Assembly (NCBI GenBank): GCA_964454975.1
Contig: CAYVVD010000008.1
Location: 1-64,000, forward strand
Direction of reading: 5' to 3'
DNA length: 64,000 nucleotides
From: CAYVVD01 sp964454975
GTDB lineage: Bacteria > Bacteroidota > Ignavibacteria > Kapaibacteriales > UBA2268
Part shown: piece after piece, positions 44,253-53,576 of the stretch
Position numbering within the stretch: the first letter of the stretch is position 1
Layout of the letters: each line of letters begins with the position of its first letter
Notes under the pieces: model-generated
What the model was told of the DNA's origin: nothing
Databases searched by the model: none
What the model saw: only the letters and a program-made list of their open reading frames with translations
Made by a program: the position numbers and the translations under genes

Positions 44253-47200
44253 TTACTTATTGACAACCAGTTTCTTGGTTTCCTTGTAATCGCCGGATGT
44301 CATTTCGTAGTAGTAAACACCGGATGCAAGCTCGTCAACAGGAACATTGAATTTGTGCTCGCCTATTGGCATTACGCCTGATACCGGGGTTGCCACAACT
44401 TCACCGTTCGAGTTGTAAATCTTGATTTCGGTGTGTAGCTTGAGGCCGACCGAGTAGTCAATCTCTGCTCCGTTTGCGCCAACCGGGTTAGGCATTGCCT
44501 CTCCGAGTTCGTAGTCCACATTGGAGAGTAGTACGGGACGAAGGTCAGGTGCACAAACATCTTCAAGAGCTGTTGTGACCTCACTGCCGGTAATGGAAAT
44601 ACAGCCGGATTCGTTGCCTGTGCCATCGAGAATCATATTGATGTTATGTGTAATGGTTACAGAGTTGTCCTTGATTATCTGCCCGACTTCTTCAGGTGTG
44701 TAGTGGATGAAGTACGGGAAGAATGTCATTGTTACAATCTCGCCACCCTGGTTGATGATTGAACCGCCATTGCTCTTTAGAGAGAATGTTATTGTTTCAA
44801 TTTTGGTGACAGGGTCATATACAAAATTAGGATTTGAAATGCTGAAGTTACCTGCATAAGCTGCACCAACTGCAAGCGAGCCATCGTCAGCATCAAGGAA
44901 GTCTGTCTTGTATTGGATTGATATTACTATTTCCTGCACATCTGCCATTGTCATGTCTGTACCGTTTTCAAGGTCAATAGCATAGAAGATAGGTTCGCTT
45001 GTACCGTAAGGTTTTACGCTTGCTGCAGAAAGTGTACTGTTGGTTCCACGGAAGTACTGCTCAGAGTTGAGAGTCAAATCAGCAGTTCTTTCTTCTTCAT
45101 CACCGTTCGGGTACCTTGCCTTGAAAGTAAACGAAACAACCTTATTTGTGTAAACCTGGCTTGGTGTGTAAAGTACTCTAATCTCAAGCGGATTATCGCC
45201 CGGTGAGAAATTAACCGGGAATGCCGGAAGGTTATACACAAGGTCAGGAAGAACTTCGCTTGGTATAATGTCGTAAAGCTCGAATCCGTCAGTTGCATTC
45301 TCGCCAATACCAAAATTAAGCGTAAGTTCGATTGATTCGCTAACACAAAGGTTTGCACCGTCACCATTTGCCCAGATGTCGGAATCTGTACCAAAGCCGC
45401 TCCAGTCTGAGTCTTTCTCTTCTTTGGCATCGCTCCATGTTGCTATGTTAGCGCCTACCGGATTAACTTGCTGTGCAACAAAGTAGCCGTCAATATCAAC
45501 TGATTCGCCGGGTGCAAGTACAATCGGCAAATTGGCTGCTGCCTTGTCATAGCGAAAACCAAGAGCTCCCCAATTTAAGAAGTCTTCATTAATATCAGCA
45601 GAAATAAGGTCTGTAATTGTAACAGTATCTGCATACTGGCCGTAATTCTCATTTGTGATTGTCATTGTACGCTGTTGGACGTTACCTACATCAAAAATGA
45701 ATGTCGAGCCAAAGTCAATGGATTCAGTAATTGATATTTCACCAAGTTTGCCAGAACCTTGGAGTTCAACAGGAAGTATCACACCGGGCTGGTCGGTAAG
45801 GATATCGAAGGAAATGTGGTAATTACCAATTGCCGTCGGCTGGAATTTAACATCAACCGCTTCCTTCTGGTCAGGATCCAACCTCATATTGTTAAAGATG
45901 CCTTTATCGAATATGAATGCATCAATTGTCTGTTGGTCACTCAGGCTTGCAGGTTTATCAATCACAGTCCAGCTTGCCGGATCAATTCCAAGCAGTGTTG
46001 CCTGGTTTGTTCCATCGTTCCAAACCTCAATGTCAGTAGCTCCTTCGTAGGGGCCTCTTGCCCATTCAGGCCTTGTTGTCCTGTGTATTCTCAGTATCGG
46101 CCAGTTAACACCGATAGCTCCTAATTCAGCCTGTATTGCTGAGCCATTTAACAGGCAGATATGATCCGGATAGTCATCAGCATCATTTTCGAATACCATC
46201 TGGTCAGGATATTGAATATCCGCAACAGTAGGTTTGAAAGTAACCTGGTAATTATATGGCTGACCGTTTTTAACGATTAATGGCTTGTCCTGTGAAATAA
46301 CAGGCAGGTCATGTGTATAAGCGCTGTTTGTAGGCTCAGTATAACCTGTGATAACCAGATCCTGCGAGCCGGGATTTGAAATCGAAATTGTTGTTGTTTT
46401 CTGCGTTCCAACAGGGAGAGGGCCGAAGTCATGATCGGAAACCACAATCTGTGGTGCGCCAACTGTTGCTTCAACGCGCACTATGTATTCGAATACACAG
46501 TCATCGCCCACACCGATTGAATCAGTGAAAAATCCCGGTTCATCAGGTGCAGTGAAAGTAATAGAGAAGAATGCCTGTGAATTTGGATTCGGATTTTCAG
46601 GATTCGGATCAGGTTCGAGAGTAAGCGGGAATGTAATTCCGCCTATATCCATTGTAAAATTCTCAGCTCCGCTTTTCAGCCTAAGCTTGTCAGCGCTTGG
46701 AATTATAGCCGGGCTTGTAGTCGAAAGGTTTTTAACCCTGAAGTTATCAATAGTTTTAGATTCACCCGGCTTAAAATTACCAAAATCAACCAGCTTCTCA
46801 AAGAGGTCGAGCTTGGTTGCATAATAATCAATCTGGATAGTTGTATCATTGCCGCGCCTGTCTCCGAATGTAAAGATTGCACGGGCATCCTTTTTCTTGT
46901 CCAGTACCCATGCTTCCCAGGTAGTTGTGATTGTTTCGCCCGGGACGAATTCTTCATAATCGTAGTCGTAGTTAAAGCTCTCATTTTTGTGAAATGTAAT
47001 CATTGCAAGATTGGATCTGATTTGGTCGTCATCCGGCTTGTCAGTTACCGTTGCGCCGCTTACAGTACCTTCGCAGTCTATTTCCCAAATAGGGATCGGA
47101 GCAACTGTATCTGGTTTAGAAAGATCGGCAAGCGCTGCACTTGTCGGGTAGCCGTAAGAGTCATATGATGAATAGCCGAATGAATAGCTTGCAAAAGGTC

Positions 47201-48647
47201 TGCTGCTACGAATCCTGTAAACACCGTCACCGGGGAGAGTAATAGTTTTCAGGCCATATTCCTTACCCTGAAATGTACCGTTAAACACATCATCCATTGA
47301 AGGTGAGAACGTACCTCTTACAGATTTCCATTCAAATTGGCCCTGCCTTACTTCGGCAAATTCAAGGTCGCCAGGCATATTGCCAAATTCATCAAGCTCA
47401 AATACAACGTTGAGGTAATTCTCCGGGAAGTTCAAACCACCCTGTACAGCCGGTGTACAGAAAATAATCTCCTTCTGGAACTGCTCAATGGGAGTCATAG
47501 CCATGATGAAGGGGTCAGAGTTAGTATTTCCGATATCCTCTTCAACGCCCGGGTTGTAGAATGTAATTGAGAATGCTTTGTCAGCTGAAAAGAATCCTGA
47601 GCGGGATGGTGTACCCGGGTAAATCCTCTGTATCTGGTATCCCTGGCCAACCATGCCGCCGCTCTTTGGAATAACTGATAGCTGCGCGCCATCCCTGAAT
47701 ATTGAAGTATTTGGTTCACGTGCAAAAATCCTGATAAGGCCGCTATATGTCCTGCCGGGAATTTTACCTACCGGGATAGCAGTACCCCATGCCATTGTCG
47801 GAAGGTCCATTTCTACCACATAGTCGCACCAACGGTTCATAGTCGGGATGTTTGCACAGTGATTACCGGAAACAACGCCGATAGGCCTGTTGGACTGAAT
47901 TTTACTACCAGTAAGGTCATGTTCGGGGCCGTTGGACATAAACATAATAACATCACCTTCGTCCATCCTGAATGACCTGCTTTCACCTTCTCCTAAGCCT
48001 CCGGCTGTTTCCGTAAACACGTTTCCGCCGGTTGTCCATCTTACATTGGTATTGTCATACGCAGCAACAACGCCAACCATACTTGGAAAGTTTTTTGCAA
48101 AAGTGTACATGGCTGACATATCTCCTGTTGAGGCTGCAATATACTCGGTTCCAAAAGCCGAAACCGGAACAGCAAGGAAACCGTCGGAAGTGTACCTGTA
48201 GCGAACAACTACATAGACAACCAGCGGGTCGTCTGCATAGATATGTATTCCGCGTTTTGGAATTACTTCTTCAGCCCTTTCATCGTCAGTTCGTCCTGAA
48301 TGGAGGAATGGCTGGCCTCTAGCCGGTTCAATATCGAATCCGATTACGTCATTGGGGACTGTGTTTTGCGTTTTGAAAAATCCTATAGCAGGGATTTCGA
48401 TTGTCACCAGTGTTTTTACAGGTGAAGTAATGAAGATTTTAATAAAGTTTGGCGAACCGCCTGATTCATCTTCATAACATGGTGGGATTGTGAACCAGAA
48501 TTCCTTGCCTACGTTGCTCTGGCTAAACATTTCGGGCAATTCCTTCTTGATTCTTTCTATATTTGCATCATCAGCGAAAGTAGTGCCGCTCGCTGAAAGC
48601 ATTATCGCCATTATGAAGGCAATAAAAAGAGTAAGATTGAGCCTCAT
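44253..48647 (-). CDS. Large secreted IgGFc-binding-like / choice-of-anchor-D protein with T9SS sorting domain
   Basis: The 1464-residue protein starts with a signal peptide (to about ATFADD). Residues ~40-420 match the IgGFc-binding N-terminal type of domain (GKEFWFTIPPCYED, HIYADDPLVVYVVV, GSKIQSNRPIGVVSGNHC). Then come repeated ~110-residue beta sandwiches of the choice-of-anchor-D/ASPM-SPD2-Hydin type (LVDFGNFKPGESKTIDNFRV, DHDFGPLPVGTQKTTTISI, SIDFGSTFIFDVGNVQQRTM). A cohesin-like region (YAGNFSISNPNFVYDP) precedes a T9SS domain (EAMPNPVGANGAEIDY... to ...KKLVVNK). It is a surface or secreted adhesive/structural protein. A GGAG site precedes the ATG. The name of the first domain is historical and does not imply antibody binding. 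Confidence 0.85.
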   Translation of the reverse strand: MRLNLTLFIAFIMAIMLSASGTTFADDANIERIKKELPEMFSQSNVGKEFWFTIPPCYEDESGGSPNFIKIFITSPVKTLVTIEIPAIGFFKTQNTVPNDVIGFDIEPARGQPFLHSGRTDDERAEEVIPKRGIHIYADDPLVVYVVVRYRYTSDGFLAVPVSAFGTEYIAASTGDMSAMYTFAKNFPSMVGVVAAYDNTNVRWTTGGNVFTETAGGLGEGESRSFRMDEGDVIMFMSNGPEHDLTGSKIQSNRPIGVVSGNHCANIPTMNRWCDYVVEMDLPTMAWGTAIPVGKIPGRTYSGLIRIFAREPNTSIFRDGAQLSVIPKSGGMVGQGYQIQRIYPGTPSRSGFFSADKAFSITFYNPGVEEDIGNTNSDPFIMAMTPIEQFQKEIIFCTPAVQGGLNFPENYLNVVFELDEFGNMPGDLEFAEVRQGQFEWKSVRGTFSPSMDDVFNGTFQGKEYGLKTITLPGDGVYRIRSSRPFASYSFGYSSYDSYGYPTSAALADLSKPDTVAPIPIWEIDCEGTVSGATVTDKPDDDQIRSNLAMITFHKNESFNYDYDYEEFVPGETITTTWEAWVLDKKKDARAIFTFGDRRGNDTTIQIDYYATKLDLFEKLVDFGNFKPGESKTIDNFRVKNLSTTSPAIIPSADKLRLKSGAENFTMDIGGITFPLTLEPDPNPENPNPNSQAFFSITFTAPDEPGFFTDSIGVGDDCVFEYIVRVEATVGAPQIVVSDHDFGPLPVGTQKTTTISISNPGSQDLVITGYTEPTNSAYTHDLPVISQDKPLIVKNGQPYNYQVTFKPTVADIQYPDQMVFENDADDYPDHICLLNGSAIQAELGAIGVNWPILRIHRTTRPEWARGPYEGATDIEVWNDGTNQATLLGIDPASWTVIDKPASLSDQQTIDAFIFDKGIFNNMRLDPDQKEAVDVKFQPTAIGNYHISFDILTDQPGVILPVELQGSGKLGEISITESIDFGSTFIFDVGNVQQRTMTITNENYGQYADTVTITDLISADINEDFLNWGALGFRYDKAAANLPIVLAPGESVDIDGYFVAQQVNPVGANIATWSDAKEEKDSDWSGFGTDSDIWANGDGANLCVSESIELTLNFGIGENATDGFELYDIIPSEVLPDLVYNLPAFPVNFSPGDNPLEIRVLYTPSQVYTNKVVSFTFKARYPNGDEEERTADLTLNSEQYFRGTNSTLSAASVKPYGTSEPIFYAIDLENGTDMTMADVQEIVISIQYKTDFLDADDGSLAVGAAYAGNFSISNPNFVYDPVTKIETITFSLKSNGGSIINQGGEIVTMTFFPYFIHYTPEEVGQIIKDNSVTITHNINMILDGTGNESGCISITGSEVTTALEDVCAPDLRPVLLSNVDYELGEAMPNPVGANGAEIDYSVGLKLHTEIKIYNSNGEVVATPVSGVMPIGEHKFNVPVDELASGVYYYEMTSGDYKETKKLVVNK

Positions 48648-48810
48648 TATGAACTCCTAAATATTAATGAAAATCTACTGTGGTTATTTATCGCTTGCCT
48701 AAATCGTGCAATTTGAATATTAAGAAAATTTAATCTAAGTACAAAGAGAAAATTCATTTTGTTGAGTTTTCCACAGAAATAACTACTTCTATTCTAAATA
48801 ACAGGTGAAT

Positions 48811-50370
48811 TTACAATTTGTCACTTATATTAATGGAAATATTTTTATCAAGAGTTTCTTCAAGCAGGGGTTTTCTCCGATTTGCACCCCAAATCTCTAT
48901 TTCGGGGTCCAGTCCGTCTGCCGGGGACAGCAGAATATCAACATGCTTACCATTAATTTTAACATTAAGAGATTCAATCAATTGCATCTGCCGCCTGTCA
49001 ATTCCTTCTGAAATTCTCAGAATTCCTGAAAGCAGGCGGATTATTTTTTTCTTGTTTGATGAAAGGTGGTTGAAATTTTCGTGCTTATTTTTGGGGTGGC
49101 TTTTCCTATGGTAGCGGGCAATGTTGGCAATCATTTCTGATTCGTCGTTTGTAAACCCGGGCATCATGCTGTTTACTATAATATAATAGCTGTGCTGGTG
49201 ATGCTTGTCGTGGGAAATGTGGTAGCCCACATCGTGGAGGAGTGAAGCCGCTTCCAGCAATTCCCTTTCGTAAGGCCCGAGTCCATGCAGTGGCTTAAGC
49301 TGGTCGAATATGCTTAATGCGGTTTCTTTTACATACTCTGCATGGGGCATTTCTACGTTATAACGGTGGCACAGGTTGTATATAGTCTGGAGGCGCAGGT
49401 GACTCAGGTGTGGAAACTCGTTTATTGATTTAAGTTTCTGGATTATATCGAATACCAGGCCTTCCCTGAGTGCAAATGTCGAAACTGTTAATTTGTCGAA
49501 ACCAAGATATTTAATAGCATATTCAATTATTAATGCACCGGGGATAATTATGTCTGCCCTGCCAGGGTCCATTCCGGGAAGCGATGCCCTCTTCTCAGCG
49601 GAACCTGCATTAAGAAGTTTGTCGATCGCCTTTAGCATGTGGTTGCTGGAAATGGTAATTCCGTTTAGCAACTCGGGAACTTCCCTTCCTTTGATGGCAA
49701 GCGACATTGCGGCAAGTGTCTGCAATGTTCCCGAAGTAATCACAACGCTTTCAAATCCCCTGTCGTTGATTTTCTTCAATATCGGAGACCATTCGCCTTT
49801 GATATAATCCCGGCAGATTTCTATATTCTCTGCTTCTTTTTTCCCATTTTCACTGAAGAAACGCCTGGTTAGTCTGATAGCGCCGATTTTTTCGCTATGA
49901 ATGTATTCGGGCCTGCCCTGATAACCTATAATAGTTTCGGTGCTGCCTCCCCCAATGTCGATTACAAGTAATTTTTTATTATAAACAGGCAGGGCATGTA
50001 TAACACCATTATAAATCAATCTTCCTTCTTCATAACCGGAGACAACTTCAACATTTATTCCGGCTTCTTTTTTAACCTGTTTAGTAAAATCTTCCTTATT
50101 GTTCGCTTCACGGACAGCGCTTGTTGCTATAGCATAAATATCAGCATTATAGGAACGCGCGATATCGCCAAACCTTCGGAGAGTAAGTACACCACGCTCT
50201 ATTGCATCTTCCTTTAGGTACTTCATGTCCGTACTGCCGGAACCCAGCCGCACGGACTCCTTTTCACGGGCAAGAATGTTGAGCATACCTTTTGCATCTA
50301 CGCTTGCCACTACCATGTGGAAGGAGTTAGTACCTACATCAATCGAAGCTATTACGGGAGTTTTTTCCAT
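48811..50370 (-). CDS. ppx: Exopolyphosphatase / pppGpp phosphatase family protein with HD domain
   Basis: The 519-residue protein has the Ppx/GppA actin-like ATPase core (ASIDVGTNSFHMV, VIDIGGGSTE, VVITSGTLQTLAAM) and a C-terminal HD-type region (LEAASLLHDVGYHISHDKHHQHS) as in long Ppx enzymes. It would remove terminal phosphate from polyphosphate, or convert pppGpp to ppGpp. Sequence alone does not settle which. AAGGACG lies just before the ATG, which is inside the end of the small membrane-protein gene (32-base overlap). Confidence 0.9.
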   Translation of the reverse strand: MEKTPVIASIDVGTNSFHMVVASVDAKGMLNILAREKESVRLGSGSTDMKYLKEDAIERGVLTLRRFGDIARSYNADIYAIATSAVREANNKEDFTKQVKKEAGINVEVVSGYEEGRLIYNGVIHALPVYNKKLLVIDIGGGSTETIIGYQGRPEYIHSEKIGAIRLTRRFFSENGKKEAENIEICRDYIKGEWSPILKKINDRGFESVVITSGTLQTLAAMSLAIKGREVPELLNGITISSNHMLKAIDKLLNAGSAEKRASLPGMDPGRADIIIPGALIIEYAIKYLGFDKLTVSTFALREGLVFDIIQKLKSINEFPHLSHLRLQTIYNLCHRYNVEMPHAEYVKETALSIFDQLKPLHGLGPYERELLEAASLLHDVGYHISHDKHHQHSYYIIVNSMMPGFTNDESEMIANIARYHRKSHPKNKHENFNHLSSNKKKIIRLLSGILRISEGIDRRQMQLIESLNVKINGKHVDILLSPADGLDPEIEIWGANRRKPLLEETLDKNISINISDKL

Positions 50371-50572
50371 CGTCCTTTTGCTTGCCGGCTTCGCCTTTTA
50401 GAATTACGACGTTATCCTTTTTGTAAACAACTTCCTCTTCTTTTTGCATGCCCTGCGGATGGGATTGATTGAGGGATCCGCCAAAAATGCCGCGAAGCTT
50501 TTTCATAAACCCGCTCACGAGCAAGTAGCCCGCAATTGATATCAGAACAAGGATTGTTATCAGCTTCAGCAT
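50339..50572 (-). CDS. Small membrane protein upstream of ppx
   Basis: The 77-residue product has one N-terminal membrane helix (LITILVLISIAGYLLVSGF) followed by a short basic segment (MKKLRGIFG) and a polar, charged tail. It resembles the DUF4834-type small proteins of Bacteroidota in shape, but I cannot confirm the family. It overlaps ppx by 32 bases, so the two are translated from one message; the overlap itself supports that both are real. Confidence 0.55.
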   Translation of the reverse strand: MLKLITILVLISIAGYLLVSGFMKKLRGIFGGSLNQSHPQGMQKEEEVVYKKDNVVILKGEAGKQKDDGKNSRNSFD

Positions 50573-50671
50573 AATTTAGCAATATAATATAATGTCACTA
50601 ATATATGAACGTGGATATGGGAATAAATTTTAATTTTGTAACCTGATAAAATCTCAAAAAGCGGAGTTTTG

Positions 50672-52462
50672 ATGAACTGGAAAAAACGTACTGTTAATAA
50701 CGGCGAACTTAGACCCGGCAATGACGGCCAGAAAGTAGTTTTGAACGGCTGGGTGCAGCGCAACCGCGACCTTGGCGGCCTGATTTTCGTTGATCTTCGA
50801 GACCGTTGGGGAATAACGCAGGTGATAGTAGAACCGGAAAATGAGCCGGAACTTGCAGAACGTGCACGCAAACTCCGCACAGAGTATGTAATCTGGATAG
50901 ATGGCACAGTCAGGCTACGCTCAAATCCCAATCCGAATATCCCAACCGGGCTGATTGAAGTTGTAGCATCAGGCTTTGGAATTATTAACAGCGCTCAGCT
51001 TACACCTTTTGAAATTGACGATGAAGCCCAGATTAGTGAAGAGCTAAAGCTGCGCTATCGTTACCTGGACCTCCGCAGGCCTTCGGTGCAGAATAAAATC
51101 ATGCTCCGCAACAAGCTATACCAGATTATGCATAAGTACTTTGCAGAGAATGATTTCGTCGAGATTGAAACACCTGCCCTGATGCGCTCTACACCGGAAG
51201 GCGCCAGGGATTTCCTCGTGCCAAGCAGGATAAGCAAGGGGCATTTTTACGCTCTGCCCCAATCACCACAAATATTCAAACAAATACTAATGATATCAGG
51301 TTTTGAACGATATGTACAAATAGTAAAATGCTTCCGCGATGAGGATGTCCGTTCAGACCGGCAGGCTGAATTTACCCAGATTGACCTTGAGATGTCATTC
51401 ATCGAAATGGATGATGTCCTTACACTCATGGAGGGCTTCTTCAGGCGATTGTGGAAGGAAACGCTCGATATCGATATTGAAACACCTTTCAGGCGGATGA
51501 GCTATAACGAAGCTATGACCCGTTACGGCAGCGACAAGCCCGACATTCGCTTTGGCATGGAAATAAACGCAATAACAGAAATAGTTGAAAATTCAGAATT
51601 TAATGTATTCTCCGGAGTAGTGAATAGCGGTGGTGTAGTAGCCGGGATTAATGCCAAAGGCTGCTCCGGGTATTCACGCAAGCAGATTGATGAACTGACT
51701 GATCTTGCCAAAAAGTACGGCGCAAAGGGCCTTGCATGGATTAAAATAATTGATGGCGAGGTGAATTCGCCAATTGCAAAATTCCTGAAAGAGGATGAGC
51801 TGAAAGGCATCCTCGGATCGTTGAATGCTGAAGATGGCGACCTGCTCTTGATATCCTCTGATTCATGGACAAGGGCATATACTATTCTCGGTGCATTGCG
51901 ACTGGAAGTCGCCCGCCGCGAGGGTGTTCTCGAAAAAGTCCGTAAGCAGTTCTCATTCCACTGGGTAGTGGATTTCCCGTTATTCGAGAGAGATGAGGAA
52001 ACAGGGGATTTTTTTTCGATGCATCACCCATTCACTTCTCCGCTGCCTGAGGATGTACCACTTCTCGATACAGAACCGGACAAGGTGCGTGCAATGGCTT
52101 ATGACGTAGTTGTAAACGGAGTTGAGCTTGGAGGCGGAAGCATTAGGATACACGAGAACGAACTGCAGCAAAAGATGTTTAAAAAGCTTGGCTTAAGCGA
52201 AGAACAGGCACAATCAAAATTCGGCTTCCTGCTCGATGCTCTAAAGTACGGCGCACCTCCACATGGCGGAATAGCTCTTGGCCTTGATCGTGTTGTAATG
52301 TCGCTCGCCCGGACTGATAACATCCGCGACGTAATAGCATTCCCGAAAACGGCAAATGGTATGTCGCTTATGGACGGTTCTCCTTCAGATATTGATGCAG
52401 GGCAGTTGGAAGAGCTTGGGCTGAAAATTATAAAAAAGGAGAAGGAAACGTCTGATAAATAG
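50672..52462 (+). CDS. aspS: Aspartyl-tRNA synthetase (bacterial type)
   Basis: AspS charges tRNA-Asp. The 596-residue length and layout fit the bacterial form: an OB-fold anticodon domain (VVLNGWVQRNRDLGGLIFVD), class II motifs (FVEIETPALMRSTPEGARDF, CFRDEDVRSDRQAEFTQID), a GAD insertion domain (~290-415), and motif 3 GGIALGLDRVVMSLA. An ATG at 50672 with GGAG five bases before it is chosen over a TTG at 50669. Discrimination between tRNA-Asp and tRNA-Asn cannot be told here. Confidence 0.96.
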   Translation: MNWKKRTVNNGELRPGNDGQKVVLNGWVQRNRDLGGLIFVDLRDRWGITQVIVEPENEPELAERARKLRTEYVIWIDGTVRLRSNPNPNIPTGLIEVVASGFGIINSAQLTPFEIDDEAQISEELKLRYRYLDLRRPSVQNKIMLRNKLYQIMHKYFAENDFVEIETPALMRSTPEGARDFLVPSRISKGHFYALPQSPQIFKQILMISGFERYVQIVKCFRDEDVRSDRQAEFTQIDLEMSFIEMDDVLTLMEGFFRRLWKETLDIDIETPFRRMSYNEAMTRYGSDKPDIRFGMEINAITEIVENSEFNVFSGVVNSGGVVAGINAKGCSGYSRKQIDELTDLAKKYGAKGLAWIKIIDGEVNSPIAKFLKEDELKGILGSLNAEDGDLLLISSDSWTRAYTILGALRLEVARREGVLEKVRKQFSFHWVVDFPLFERDEETGDFFSMHHPFTSPLPEDVPLLDTEPDKVRAMAYDVVVNGVELGGGSIRIHENELQQKMFKKLGLSEEQAQSKFGFLLDALKYGAPPHGGIALGLDRVVMSLARTDNIRDVIAFPKTANGMSLMDGSPSDIDAGQLEELGLKIIKKEKETSDK

Positions 52463-52504
52463 GCTTTGAAAAAAGCCGGAAGAATGTTAATTTAGCATTC
52501 CTAT

Positions 52505-52577
52505 TGCCCTGTGGTGTAACTGGCAACACGTCTGACTCTGGATCAGAAGAGTAGAGGTTCGAGCCCTCTCGGGGCAG
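52505..52577 (+). tRNA. tRNA-Gln (anticodon CTG)
   Basis: A full cloverleaf can be drawn: acceptor stem TGCCCTG/CGGGGCA, D stem GTGT/ACAC, anticodon stem TCTGA/TCAGA with loop CTCTGGA giving anticodon CTG, variable loop AGAGT, and T stem AGAGG/CCTCT with loop TTCGAGC. G73 follows. The CCA end is not encoded. A terminator follows four bases later. Confidence 0.95.
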
Positions 52578-52580
52578 CAA

Positions 52581-52601
52581 AGCCGCTTCAGCGGCTTTTT
52601 T
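52581..52601 (+). terminator. Rho-independent terminator after tRNA-Gln
   Basis: AGCCGCT (52581-52587) pairs with AGCGGCT (52590-52596) and runs into TTTTTT. It would end the tRNA-Gln transcript and perhaps readthrough from aspS. Confidence 0.85.
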
Positions 52602-52619
52602 AATTCTGAAACACCGCCC

Positions 52620-52967
52620 TCAATACTTCTCTCCCTTCCCCTTTAGCTCCACTCGTTTGTCTTCAATTAATTGCAGTTTTTGCATTAATGCTGCTTCCAT
52701 GTTAATGCCGCGTGAATTGGCGTAGTTAATCAGGGCAATGAATACGTCTGCGGCTTCTTCGGCAAGTGCTTCATGTGCTACGTTGAGCCCTTTCCACTTC
52801 TTCTTTTCAAAATTGGCGAGCTCACCCGACTCGCCGTTCAGCTCCAGGCAGAAAAATTCCGCGGGGCGTTCCTGGAAGTGCCCCTGCTGGTAATCATCAA
52901 ATGCCTTGCTGATGTTTGAAATATTTTTACTGATAGTAGCCTGGAGTTTGTTGAATTCTTTGTTCAT
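52620..52967 (-). CDS. MazG-like nucleotide pyrophosphohydrolase
   Basis: The 115-residue all-helical protein carries the MazG metal-binding pattern: E-x-x-E in LNGESGELAN, KKKWKG, and EEAADVFIALINYANSRG with the second acidic pair. Such enzymes hydrolyse NTPs or dNTPs to monophosphates for nucleotide-pool cleaning. The single-domain length fits the MazG-like family rather than full MazG. It is leftward, like dut 171 bases further right, but a hairpin repeat lies between. Confidence 0.82.
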   Translation of the reverse strand: MNKEFNKLQATISKNISNISKAFDDYQQGHFQERPAEFFCLELNGESGELANFEKKKWKGLNVAHEALAEEAADVFIALINYANSRGINMEAALMQKLQLIEDKRVELKGKGEKY

Positions 52968-53116
52968 GGAAGGTTAATTAATCCTGTTCATAATATAATA
53001 GGTATAATCCCTGTTCATTCTTATACCGCCCATACATGGCTATGGGATACTTCTTAATTCGCTCGGGCTGAAAAAAATAGTTAAACTGCTAATTAGTCTC
53101 ATTCCTACCCCTTTTA

Positions 53117-53134
53117 TCCCCCGCCAGCGGGGGA
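53117..53134. repeat. GC-rich perfect hairpin repeat
   Basis: TCCCCCGC (53117-53124) pairs exactly with GCGGGGGA (53127-53134). It lies just downstream of dut (leftward) and belongs in style with the other C-rich/G-rich palindromes. Read leftward it has no T run (TAAAAGG follows). Confidence 0.5.
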
Positions 53135-53138
53135 CATT

Positions 53139-53576
53139 TTACACTCCTGTGGAACCGAAGCCGCCCTCGCCGCGGGCGCTTTCCGGCAGCTCGTCGCTTA
53201 TCTCAAATTCTGCTGTTTCGTGCTTTGCAAATACAAGCTGGGCTATGCGATCTCCGTGATTTATCTCCACAGGTTCTTTGCTGAAATTCGCCAATATTAT
53301 TTTTACTTCTCCGCGGTAGTCGCTGTCAATCGTACCGGGGGAGTTGAGTGCGAAAATCCCCTGCTTTAACGCGAGGCCGCTTCGTGAGCGCACCTGACAT
53401 TCATAACCACGTGGGATCGCAATTGCTATTCCCGTAGGCACAAGCTCCACAGCACCCGGGCCAATCACTATCGGGTTTTCCAGGCACGCCCTTATGTCCA
53501 TGCCTGCAGAGCCGGGAGTGGCATATTCCGGTAGCTTGTAAAGCAATTCGCTTAGTATCTTCGCATTTACTTTCAA
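53139..53576 (-). CDS. dut: Deoxyuridine 5'-triphosphate nucleotidohydrolase
   Basis: Dut converts dUTP to dUMP, feeding dTMP synthesis and keeping uracil out of DNA. The 145-residue trimeric-type enzyme shows all five motifs: AGMDIRA, RSRSGLAL, GTIDSDYRGEV, GDRIAQLVF and the C-terminal GEGGFGSTG. Its start overlaps the purE stop by four bases. Confidence 0.96.
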   Translation of the reverse strand: MKVNAKILSELLYKLPEYATPGSAGMDIRACLENPIVIGPGAVELVPTGIAIAIPRGYECQVRSRSGLALKQGIFALNSPGTIDSDYRGEVKIILANFSKEPVEINHGDRIAQLVFAKHETAEFEISDELPESARGEGGFGSTGV

